A stretch of 64,000 nucleotides of DNA, taken from contig QKWP01002092.1 of the NCBI GenBank assembly GCA_003550325.1, positions 1 to 64,000 on the forward strand, in the 5' to 3' direction. The DNA comes from Gigaspora rosea. Its lineage: Eukaryota > Glomeromycota > Glomeromycetes > Diversisporales > Gigasporaceae. A model generated the notes under the pieces. The model searched no databases. It was not told the origin of the DNA and saw nothing but the letters and a program-made list of their open reading frames with translations. Positions 54,859 through 63,956 of the stretch are shown here, piece after piece; within the stretch, counting starts at the first letter, position 1; every line of letters begins with the position of its first letter. Both the position numbers and the translations under genes were made by a program.

Positions 54859-54914
54859 ACACAGCAGAGCCATGCTTAGAGTACATATGTACTCTAAGCA
54901 TGGTTTTGCTGTGT
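54859..54914. mobile_element. Palindromic mini-element family P, copy 3
   Basis: 56-base near-perfect palindrome, arms cagcagagccatgcttagag / ctctaagcatggttttgctg; the best-preserved copy. Confidence 0.8.
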
Positions 54915-54920
54915 ACTCCC

Positions 54921-55084
54921 TAGTGATGGGACTTACAATACGCGATTCTTACTTGTCGCATTTCGTGATGGGAACTAACAATATGAAAAATAGTTGATCT
55001 CAATTGTCGTTTTGAAGAATAATACTCTTTTCAATGAATCATGGGCATGAAATTTGAATTTTTAATTTTTAAGTCCCATCACTA
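54921..55084. mobile_element. hAT-type MITE, family C, copy 2
   Basis: 164 bases, ends TAGTGATGGGACTT / AAGTCCCATCACTA (perfect 14-bp). GTACTCCC occurs at 54913-54920 and again at 55086-55093, one base off the right end, consistent with an 8-bp target duplication plus one extra base. Confidence 0.85.
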
Positions 55085-55299
55085 AGTACTCCCCCGTATC
55101 GATATAAAATAATGTCAAATGAATAATCAAAATAGTATTGTGTAACAGAAAATTGTATCTGTATCAATAAAGTTTTATTAGCATTTAGTAAATAAAATTT
55201 CTTACCGTTAAAAAAAGAGATCCAAATTTGGCATTTGCGAATGGCATGTAGAGAAATAATTCCTTATATAAAAAATGAAACAATCAAAATAATATTGAG

Positions 55300-55837
55300 T
55301 AGAGATTAGAGTTGCAGGTGAAACTGGTGACTATCTAAAATCTGATTGGCTGTTCTATCATAACAGCCAATCAGATTTTAGATAGACACAGGTTTCACCT
55401 GCAACTCTGGTAAAGATGCGTGAGTACGCATGATAGAAAATTTAATTTGGTCATATTGATACCATTAAAAAATATGGGTTACAAGTAAATTTACATTTAG
55501 TTTTAATTTTATAACAATCTATATATTGTTTATACAAGTAAATATTCATTAATCCAAATTTTTTACAAAAAAATTTATTTAAATTTATAATAGTCGGCTT
55601 AAATTTGGTAAAAAATGTTAATTTTATATAATCTATATACCAATTTTAGATCAACTGTTTATATTATTAAACTTTTGCAGATGCGCATCACACAAACTTA
55701 TAATGTAAAATAGATAACTACAGTATCATGGAGCTACTTTGTTGTATGTAGAAAATCCATTTGAGGCTATTGTGATTTAATGAATCATGCGCGTTCATGC
55801 GCATGAATCTCAAAAATGTGCATTTTGTCCATCTCTA
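55300..55837. mobile_element. hAT-type element, outer of a nested pair
   Basis: 538 bases with ends TAGAGAT... / ...ATCTCTA. Flanks atattgag (55292-55299) and gtattgag (55838-55845) match at 7 of 8 bases. Its left end was hit by the MITE at 55307, only 7 bases in. Sub-terminal gcgtgagtacgcatga and catgcgcatga words are characteristic. Encodes nothing. Confidence 0.65.
55307..55409. mobile_element. hAT-type MITE, family D, nested
   Basis: 103 bases folding end to end: TAGAGTTGCAGGTGAAAC / GTTTCACCTGCAACTCTG, with inner arms tatctaaaatctgattggct / agccaatcagattttagata. Target duplication gtagagat (55299-55306) / gtaaagat (55410-55417), one mismatch. Confidence 0.85.
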
Positions 55838-56135
55838 GTATTGAGTAACAAAAGATAAAGATAATCATAAAATGTTTTTTATTGAAAAATTTTTCAAATA
55901 AAACCTTTTAATAAAAAGAGCAAAGGGCTAATCTTTTACGTTTTACAAACCTATTTTATCGATTCATTTATTGTTTTTATAGATCGTTATGTAATTACTT
56001 TTCGGAAAGAATCTCAGCCTGTTTGTGTTTATAATACATAATACTATCGCTATCATATTCATTTCTTGTTTTGCTTCCTCGCCTTTATTCACCAATTTTT
56101 TTATGGTGCTCATCATATATAAGAAGCACTGCATG

Positions 56136-56530
56136 TCAGGGAAGTGTACAAGTATTGCAATTACAATTATAACCACAGTTACACCCTCCAGTAATATCTA
56201 TGGTGCTTTGACAACCATAGCAATTTTCACAATTATAATAAGATCCTGAACAAGTGCCTAATATACTAAATATCAATAACTAAGAATTTGAAAAAATGAT
56301 ATAAAAGTAAATATCACGCACAATACCATCTTGGACAATTTGGTGATGTTGGATTTTGCAAACAACCTGTAATTGATTTAAATGGTTTAATATTTAGTTT
56401 AATATTTTAAATAATAACGATAACTATTTAATGTGTTACTTCATTTACATGTTGAACATGATTCACAAGACTGTGCAGAAGTCGAATTAAACATTAAAAA
56501 GTAAACGCAAAGCAAAAGTAAAAAATTCAT
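56136..56530 (-). CDS. Secreted cysteine-rich protein (3 exons)
   Basis: Minus strand: exons 56530-56449, 56366-56327, 56265-56136; 252 bases, 83 residues, both introns GT-AG with frame kept. Signal peptide MNFLLLLCVYFLMFNSTSA, then about 63 residues with 15 cysteines: SCESCSTCCLQ, PNCPRC, GTCSGSYYNCENCYGC, and a dense CNCGYNCNCNTC near the end. Both introns split a Cys codon (first after T, second after TG). The pattern suggests a disulphide-bonded or metal-binding extracellular peptide. Head-to-head with the gene at 57159, whose first intron also splits a Cys codon after its first T. Function unknown; not a family I recognise. Confidence 0.7.
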
Positions 56531-56931
56531 TGTGTATTTATATTAATGAATATTAAAAGCAAACCATTGCTAATGCTGTTGTTTTTATATTTCTATCTGA
56601 AAATAAAGTTCGAGTTACCGGTTATACAAATTGTATACTAATTTCAAGATATTGAAATGAATTTCTAAAGTGGATAATAAATATTTATGTTATATGTTAC
56701 CATTGTACTGCAAGTAATGATCGTCAAACTTGATTTTGTCTAACTTGGGCATAGAGCGCGAATGATTATCGTTATAGTACAAAAATTTAAACAATTATTT
56801 AATCATATATGTATTGTTGAAAAATTGATGTAAATGCTTGAACATTCATTTTTGCAACAGCCAATAGTCAATTTAAACCAAATATTTATATATATATATT
56901 TTTTATAAAAGATATACAGTATTTATATAAT

Positions 56932-57156
56932 GTGAAGAAAGAATATAAATATGTGCAATATGGATTTTATGTAGCAGATTGTGCACGTGCATTGGGTTCG
57001 AATGATCTTAACAAAAAAGATGTTTATAATCTTATGGAGGAAATAGTAAAGATTAGCCATTTATGTATTTATAAATTTGATATAATCTGCATAATTCTAG
57101 TTCATCTTGATCGTTTTAACATCAAAAAAGTTGAATTTCATCTCGTCTTCTGTTAA
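56932..57156 (+). other. Exon-like frame between divergent cysteine-rich genes
   Basis: From GTG at 56932 the frame reads YVQYGFYVADCARALGSNDL then NKKDVYNLMEEI before a gtaaagatt donor at about 57044. Coding-like, but no ATG and no partner exon. It overlaps the start region of the next gene, so it may be a remnant. Confidence 0.25.
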
Positions 57157-57158
57157 TA

Positions 57159-57513
57159 ATGATAGTAAAAAATAAAACAATAATTTTACTTGTTCTTATT
57201 ACTATTTTCTTTGTACAAATGTCATTATCAATTGGTTGTTTTGCTTGTTATCGATGTCCTACTACAATGTTTGACTGTAATTATTTTAACTATTATTATG
57301 ATACTATTTTAAATATATTTATTTTATTAATTCTACATAATATTAGGTTCCTGCACTGATGCAGGAGGGTACGGAAATTATCGCTGTCCGGACTGTACAT
57401 GTGATCAAGGGAGCTATCAAGGTCCTCGTAAATGTTATGATGGTGTTATAACTGATAATATCTGGAGAGGTTTAAACTGTCGATGTAAAGATAATTGTGT
57501 AAAAAATTCTTAA
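57159..57513 (+). CDS. Secreted cysteine-rich protein (2 exons)
   Basis: Exon 57159-57276, intron 57277-57346 (gtaatt...atattag), exon 57347-57513; 285 bases, 94 residues. Signal peptide (KTIILLVLITIFFVQMSLS), then 12 cysteines in about 68 residues: GCFACYRCPTTMFDCSC, YRCPDCTCDQG, RKCYDG, and a C-terminal NCRCKDNC. The intron splits a Cys codon after its first T, as in the divergent neighbour at 56530, which suggests common ancestry despite little other identity. Gly/Tyr-rich middle (TDAGGYGNY). Probably a disulphide-stabilised secreted peptide: effector, antimicrobial or wall-associated. Intact. Confidence 0.75.
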
Positions 57514-57938
57514 ATATGTATTTAAATTACAGTCTTGTACTTAGTTATTGGATGATAAAAAAAAGGGGGGAATTTACACATCGGGACCCAAATTTGAAAA
57601 TAATTATAAATGAGGGCCCAATTTAAAAATATTTATTTATATAGGTAATTTCATTACTTCTGATACATTACATATTAATATAACATTTTTTAAAAGTTTA
57701 TAATTAATATCTTATCTAATTATTGCTATTTAAGATTAAGCTTTTGGAATTAAATATATCATAACTATAAATAATGAAAACTAATAAGGTAAAAGTTATA
57801 TACAAAATTCGGGGCAAATTTGCCCAGAATTTACATACAGATTTTTTAAACTGTATAAGTTGCCCAGTCAAAACAATTCACGGGAACTATTTTAAGTATA
57901 TCATATACCGAGTTTTTTCTGTATTTGATAGTCCAGGG
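57514..57938. other. Intergenic, nothing recognised
   Basis: Includes gggacccaaatttgaaaata / gggcccaatttaaaaat, a short diverged duplication near 57583. No gene. Confidence 0.4.
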
Positions 57939-58163
57939 CAGTGTTGTCATGGGACACGGACGCGGACAGCGGACAGTCCGGGACGAGACGTCCCGGACAT
58001 GCCGCCAATATTTTTTTGTCCCGGACAATTAAAATTATAATAAGTCGGCCATGTTAGCCAATCAGGTTGTTTGATAAGCCATATGAAATGGGACACACCA
58101 TTACAGACATGGGACGTCCGGGACTGTCCGTGTCCGCGCAGTTTCGACGGGACAACGACACTG
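57939..58163. mobile_element. GC-rich hAT-type element with CAGTG ends
   Basis: 225 bases, ends CAGTGTTGTC / GACAACGACACTG, flanked by the perfect 8-bp duplication GTCCAGGG (57931-57938 and 58164-58171). Sub-terminal inverted ggacacggacgcggac / gtccgtgtccgcgc and repeated gtcccggac words make it far GC-richer than the locus. Frames inside are by-products. Confidence 0.92.
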
Positions 58164-58468
58164 GTCCAGGGTATCGGATAAATTATCTTCCTTTGAACTA
58201 AATGATACAAATACAAAAAAGTACTATCGTTATACGTATCTTATCATACAAATTCGCATATGTGTGACATAAAAATGTGTTGATTATAATGCAGACTAAC
58301 CAATAGAAAAAAGAATTGTTAATTTGAGAATAGATTGCCTTAACGCCAACTCAAACGCTTACTGTTTTCGTTATTCAAAAAAAAAGATTTCTGCATGTAT
58401 TGTTGTAAATCAAAAATTCTTCTAACGTTAATGCTTTATTCTTTATAATTTCATAAAGGACTGATATA

Positions 58469-58703
58469 TAGGGGGAGTCAATAGAAAAGGGACAAATCAT
58501 TTTTAGTGAACTTTTTTTTATTTTAAACTATCATAACAACAGTAAATCAAAAATGTTTTATTTCTAATTTTAAAATTACAATATATAGAATTAGAATAAA
58601 AAAAAATTATTAGATTTGATAAGATAGCTGTCAAATATTTAAACTTAAAAGTTGAGAAAACTTTTACTTGGAAAAATTTGCCCCTCTCTACTGGCTCACC
58701 TCC
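58469..58703. mobile_element. Tc1/mariner-like MITE
   Basis: Ends GGGGGAGTCAATAGAAAAGG / inverted GGAGGTGAGCCAGTAGAGAG, flanked by TATA on both sides (TA-type duplication). Related termini at 18718, 23924 and 59358. Confidence 0.6.
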
Positions 58704-58772
58704 ATATATATATTTTAAACTTTCTTTCAAAAACCATCTGTAAATTACGCAAACAAAAAAATAAAAATAAAA

Positions 58773-58976
58773 ATGGAACTTTTACCTTTGGATTTAACAA
58801 TTAAAACTGTCTTTGTAACGATAACGGTGGCGGCTACCCCATTGGAACTAGGTATTATAGTGGGAGGAGGTGCAGCAGCGGAAATTGGATATCTTATTTA
58901 TAAAGCAACAGAAAAGAAAGAAAAAAAATAATAGAAACTTTATTTCTCTCTTGGATTTATCTTTTGTAAGTTATTA
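58773..58976 (+). CDS. Small hydrophobic microprotein
   Basis: ATG at 58773 in AATAAAAATAAAA context. The frame reads MELLPLDLTIKTVFVTITVA, ATPLELGIIVGGGAAAEIGY, LIYKATEKKEK, then a less typical tail to TAA at 58976. One or two membrane segments separated by a short loop; Gly/Ala-rich, and GC-richer than its surroundings. A gtaagt donor near 58964 leaves open a further exon. Not recognised. Confidence 0.4.
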
Positions 58977-59357
58977 ATACCGTAAAATGTTGTATACAAG
59001 ATCCCCCTAAATAATAGATCCACCATGAATTAGACCAGGCACGAACCACAAAATCTAATCAAATACAGGTTTTTTTTAAATAGTTAGACTGCCCGATTGT
59101 AAATACAAAGTTTGCATGCACTTTAAATTTTTTCTTTTTCACGATATAACCTCTCAGCGTGTACTAGACCCGGGTCTTGTATACGCAATTTACAGTACTG
59201 TAAACTGCTGTACACAAGATCTGGGTCTATTACATTTCACTGATTTTGAAGCCTATAATAGATTCGCGGGTCTCTCGCATAGACACAGGTCTGATAATTG
59301 GGATTTATTCTATTCCCTAAGTTTTGTCAGATAGCTGACATACTTTAGATATAGGAG
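58977..59357. repeat. Intergenic with a foldback related to 45.3 kb
   Basis: 59165-59230: agacccgggtcttgtatac...gtacacaagatctgggtct, arms about 25 bases around ttacagtactgtaaa. Shares gtcttgtat and cagtttac words with 45314. No gene. Confidence 0.55.
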
Positions 59358-59588
59358 TGAGTCAATAAAAAACAAGCAAATTTTTTATAATAAAAATTTT
59401 TTATAACTTTAAACAACAAAAACTTGATCGAATTTAATAAATTTGTTTTTTAAATAATTTTTACAAGCATGTAGAATTAATTAAAAATTTTTTATTAAAT
59501 TTAATTAAATTTTTATTAAGCTATCCTTGTTTAAAGTTTTTAAAAAAAAAACTTATTAAAAATATTTATTTCTATTGACTCAACCCAA
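59358..59588. mobile_element. Tc1/mariner-like MITE, second copy
   Basis: Ends gtgagtcaataaaaaacaag / inverted ggttgagtcaatagaaataa, both arms continuing into aaatatt/tttatta-rich sequence. Flanking TA on both sides. Confidence 0.6.
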
Positions 59589-60146
59589 TATTATGCCTGG
59601 TCTTTTAATGTTTATTTCTATTCGTATACTGAACTCGGGTCTTTTAATATTTATATGCTGTACTTCGGTTTTTACATTTGCTGAAACTTTATCCTACTGT
59701 ATATAGTACATAGTGGGTTTACTATTATGGGATCTTTTAAACGACAATTTACAGTAATGATTGATTTTATATTAACTTCTATTGCTTATACAGTATTCTT
59801 TGCATAAAAATATCAAAAACAGAACTTTAAAGTTTCGGTTCACTCGCTCAAGCTGGTTATTTGTGCGAATAGCATTTAAGTTTGCAGTTAAAAAAGGTGA
59901 ATTGCATGAAAAAAAATAAGATTAAATATAAATAATACAAATTTATTGAAGTATTTGATTTTTCATTCGTATGACAAGAATTAGCATATTTATTAATATA
60001 CAATTAAATTCTTGTAAGATTAAACACGTAATACGATATTATTTTTTATATTAAAATTTGCTAATTGGTAATTACCACATGTTTTAATAATAATTCATTG
60101 ATTATTGATCTGTTCCATTTTCAAAAAAGGAACCAAACAATTATTA
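59589..60146. other. Intergenic, nothing recognised
   Basis: AT-rich; no gene supported. Confidence 0.4.
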
Positions 60147-60515
60147 TTAAATTGTGTAAACATTATTTGCAATATTTACTAATTCTAAAGCATTTTCCCC
60201 TTTAATGTTATGGAATTCAGGAAATTCTTGATTTCTTACTAATTCATTAAGCAGGAAATTATATTCGCTTTCACTTGCACTGAGAAAATAATTTGCATTT
60301 AGCTTGGCTTCGAACATCTCATATGGCATAATATTTGTCACCTATAGGAAATGGTGCAGTTTCCAACATGCCGTCCACTTTTTCAAAACAGAACGTGAAT
60401 TAATATTGCCAAATTTTTTGTTAATCCAAGCCTTTAAATCATGACCCTTCCAATTATCTGTAGTCTTTTCCAACGCAATCAATTCGTAATTCTGGTAAAC
60501 ACAATTTTGTTAATT
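60147..60515 (-). pseudogene. Unknown gene remnant
   Basis: Minus strand. After a ttaccag acceptor at about 60512 a frame reads NYELIALEKTTDNWKGHDLK and AWINKKFGNINSRSVLKKW, then shifts frame to DGMLETAPFPIGDKYYAI, then again to MPYEMFEAKLNANYFLSASE, ending NNVYTI at 60147. At least two frame changes. I do not recognise the family. Confidence 0.4.
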
Positions 60516-60640
60516 TGGTAGAATTATTCGTAACCCTGGTAAACATAATAATTTTGGTAGAATTAATTCGTAATTTTGGTAGAATTAGCTCGTAACTCTG
60601 GTAAACATAAATTTGGTAGAATCGATTCGTTATAACAGTG
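60490..60640. repeat. Minisatellite with 30-45 base unit
   Basis: Repeats of (t)ttggtagaattaattcgta and cgtaactctggtaaacataa in tandem, four to five imperfect units. Confidence 0.75.
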
Positions 60641-61012
60641 ATGACGTATTTACATTAATAATGTATTGGCACATGATCACGGTACGAAAAAAAGAATAAT
60701 TTTAAAATTGAATTACTTTGTGTATTGAATTATTTTAATATTAAAGTACGTGAAAAAAAAACTAGTTATCAAAAACGTTCTATATCAAAATAAATAATTT
60801 TTATGTTTTTGGTGAATTTAATTATTAATTTCGAATTGATTGACGCAAATTTTATATGAAATACAGTCAATAGTGCATTAGAGATAAACCTAATAAAAAC
60901 AATGTGAATATAAAAAGAACTCGAAAAATTTTTCGCACTTTAATTTTTAAATAATTTGGTTAATGATTTTTACTATGCACCTACACTATGTTAGTTTTAG
61001 ATCACATCTCTA
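60641..61012. other. Intergenic ending in a hAT terminus
   Basis: AT-rich. gatcacatctcta at 61000-61012 is a family-A/B type right terminus directly abutting the Sel1 remnant. Its left partner was not identified. Confidence 0.4.
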
Positions 61013-61015
61013 TTT

Positions 61016-61277
61016 AAGATAATGTCGAGTATATTGAACAATTGTTGCAAGCAGCTGATAAAGGAATTGCTTCGGCTCAATTGCTTTATGCATTTTCATT
61101 AATAAAAAATGATGTTATAAATCAATATTTATTAAATATCTTAATCAGTCTGCTGAAAATGATAACAGTGCTTCTGAGCCAAAAATAAGTGAAATAATTG
61201 AAGGAGAAGAAAATAATAACGGACAAATATTTCCACCTTTAGTTCGATCAAAACGTTTTTGTGATAAAAACGCGTAA
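61016..61277 (+). pseudogene. Sel1-repeat gene 3' remnant
   Basis: Reads EYIEQLLQAADKGIASAQLL then YAFSLIKNDVIN, the last Sel1 unit of a gene (AADKGxxxAQxxYA is the canonical helix junction). After a one-base slip it continues YLNQSAENDNSASEPKISEI, then a polar tail to TAA at 61275-61277. The 5' part is missing; a hAT terminus sits at the break. Confidence 0.65.
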
Positions 61278-62497
61278 TTTTTGCAAAATTGAATAAAATA
61301 AAGTTATTTTTATGGTCTTTTTAAGATCTTTTGCTAAGCAATTATTGCTATAAAATAAGTTGGATTTAACGACTGACTCTGGATATTAAGCAAATATACT
61401 TAGGTAGACTAAACGTAAAAAAAAAAGGTACTCGTTAAATACGTATAAGATTCGAAGTATACATTAATCGAATTCAACAAAGATGTTTAGAATATATTTT
61501 TGAATAATTTATGTATCGGTCAAATTTTCGACAATTTTATAAACAGCCTTGACATTTCTTTTTCGAATTTAACATAATACAATAATCATTCTTTGAGTGT
61601 TCTTATTATTGAAGATACGCAAACAAATAAAATTTGTTATATTACAGCTTGACCTTTGTCCATGTCATCAAAAAGTTAATTCCAGCTGGAAATTAGTAAA
61701 TAATTATGTAATGCGGGCCAAAATTTTGAAGATCCTCGATCGTTAGTTAATCTCAATTAGAATTTTTTAAAACCTTAATAAAGCATGACAACCTTACAAG
61801 TCGATAGATTTTATATGTGATATTTTACTTCGTTGCATGAGTTTTATTTGTCAAGATAATTACATGCTAGCAATTTTGATTTAACAAATCAAATTTGTCA
61901 GTATGCGTGTCGGGATTAGAGATGTACCTTGATTAAAATTAAAAATTTAAAAAACAAAAATATCTCGGCAACTACCAGATTAAATTTAATAAAAAAAATT
62001 TATTTAATTCTATTGACCATTAAAATTCGAGTATCAGATATCTTGACTCGAATGTGTTGTCAGAGGAGTGGGCTGTTGGTGAAATGACGTCAGTGAAATA
62101 GGTGTCGCGAATTAGGTGTCAGTGAAATCTACCAAAACCTAAAATAATTTCGTCAGGCATCTATAATGTGCCTGAATTTATTTCCCAACGTCGTCGCTGG
62201 TTGAATTGATCTTCCTTTACTGCTTTCTATTCTATTGTCAAATTTACTCATATTCTGGTTCTTAACCATCAAATGTTTTCAAAATATACTACTAATCATT
62301 TTACAGTTTTAAAAAATTGATTGAACCTTTCATTAATTTTAAATTATTAGCAAAAAAGATTTTATTCAAAAAATTCATCCATATTAATAATATGATGATA
62401 ATGATAAAAGCTGTAAAAATGCTATTTTTTAGAATAAAGATAATATGCATAATTCACTTTACATATCTACTAAATATAAATATATAATATATATGTA
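61278..62497. other. Intergenic; eroded copy of 34.2 kb sequence
   Basis: 61505-61580 matches 34195-34275 (tttatgtatcggtcaaattt...ccttga). 61919 starts tagagatgtacc, a hAT-like end without partner. 62060-62140 has repeated gtcagtgaaat words. No gene. Confidence 0.4.
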
Positions 62498-63145
62498 TTA
62501 TCTTTTATCTTCTATCTCAACATTAAATCTACGAGCTCTGATAGTTCCATTACTCATGTTTTCTACTGGGATGCTAAACTCATCAGACCTTTTAACTTTA
62601 ATTATTGCTCCGGTAATTGTCCCGGTCCCAACTTTGTCAACATTAATTCTCCCATCTTCTATATCTTCATTGATCATGTTTACAACCACGTCAAATGGAT
62701 CTAATTTTCCAATAATATATGCAGCTCCAGCAATTGTATTAATTTGAATACTAAACTTATTACGATCATATATGATTGGAATAATTACTTTATCATTTTT
62801 ATAAAATCCCTGTATGTTTCCGACAAGTCCATTAATGTTTCCATTTATCACATTAATACTATCCCTATCCCGATTTACTTTAATCTCTTTTTTACCAGAA
62901 ATATCTCTAACAAAGCAATCACCAGGATTTGAATAATGGCTTAATGTGAAATAAATATGGCCATCTTTTTTTAGGCTGTTTGCTTTAACTTCTCCTTTGA
63001 ATAGAACGTTCGTGATGCCGATGCTACTTTAATTTTATTACTTTCGAGTGCTAATCATACAAACTAAGATAATTTCCAATTCTTCGCGCGCTATTACAAA
63101 AGGGCTTGTTTCGGTGATTAATTTTTGTAAATGTTCAATTAATTC
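62498..63145 (-). pseudogene. OB-fold-like protein, 5' truncated and frameshifted
   Basis: Minus strand. Reads YELIEHLQKLITETSPFVIA...EIILVCMISTRK, a frame slip near 63040, then GITNVLFKGEVKANSLKKDG, HIYFTLSHYSNPGDCFVRDI, NGNINGLVGNIQGFYKND, AAYIIGKLDPFDVVVNMINE, GTITGAIIKVKRSDEFSIPV, ending EIEDKR at 62498. GEVKA...GHIYFTLSHYS recalls the OB-fold entry of exonuclease VII large subunits (family pattern GEixx...GHxYFxLkD), and the repeated beta-rich blocks suit an OB-fold nucleic-acid binder. Sequence stops exactly at the third repeat block, so the 5' end was lost there. Confidence 0.45.
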
Positions 63146-63150
63146 ATATT

Positions 63151-63750
63151 TTTTATATCACTAGTATAAATTTGGAATATAGGGTATGAATTTGGCCGAA
63201 ACAGAATATAAATTTGAGTCGTATTAGAATAAAAAAATTTTGGGCAGATTTAGAGTATAAATTTGGGCCATATTAAAGCATAGTTTTTTTGGTGAATTTT
63301 GGCTGAATTAAAATATAAATTTGGCCGAATTAAATTTTGGTGGATTAATTAATTTGGGCCGTATTAGAGTATGAATTTTGGTATAAATTTAAGTCAAAAT
63401 AGAATAAAAAAGTTAAAGTATAAATAGGGTTGTTAAAACTAAATTGAAATTAATCAATTAAATAAGAGTAATATTTATTAAAACAGAGAATGCAAATTTT
63501 AATTTTAATATCGACATTTATGAACAGAACTAACAAACTTGTATTGTTCTTTAATTTGTAAATAGATTGATACTAGTAGAAATATTTATTGTATTCTTAT
63601 ATGGGAGATACTGAATCAAGTTCAATTATTCTAATTTAAAATGATAAAAATTAATAGAAATGTGAGCTACAATTTATATCTGTAGTTAACTTATAGGTTT
63701 GTTATAAATAGAGATGTGAGCTTTGAATTACAGTACAGATCGCACCTTTA
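63151..63750 (+). repeat. Dispersed 600-bp repeat block, copy 3 (no gene behind it)
   Basis: Nearly identical to 13719-14321, from ttttatatcactagtata to cagatcgcaccttta. Contains the same TATAAATA (about 63706) but is followed by unrelated DNA instead of the small TPR-like gene. It truncates the OB-fold-like remnant. Confidence 0.85.
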
Positions 63751-63910
63751 TAATACTGTAATATTTTTTACATTGCTTTCCTGATGAATAAAGCTGAGTT
63801 CTACAAGTTCAATTGATGCTTTCAGTTGAATTAGTTGAATTTATAATACTTATTATGATTACAAATTTTATATATAAAATTATGAATATTGCAACTTATT
63901 TCAACAACGA

Positions 63911-63956
63911 ATGGAACAAGATATAATAACTCTTCTCAAATTGTTACAACCTCAAG
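63911..63956 (+). CDS. First exon of a gene running off the window (tentative)
   Basis: ATG at 63911 opens a 15-codon exon (MEQDIITLLKLLQPQ) followed by a consistent ggtattt donor at 63957. The rest lies beyond the end. Support is limited to start plus donor. Confidence 0.3.

Noticed and set aside
57774-58216. Overlapping ORFs on both strands
   Set aside because: They arise from the inverted repeats of the hAT element at 57939-58163.
62445-62932. Plus-strand ORFs
   Set aside because: Antisense shadows of the better-supported minus-strand OB-fold-like sequence.
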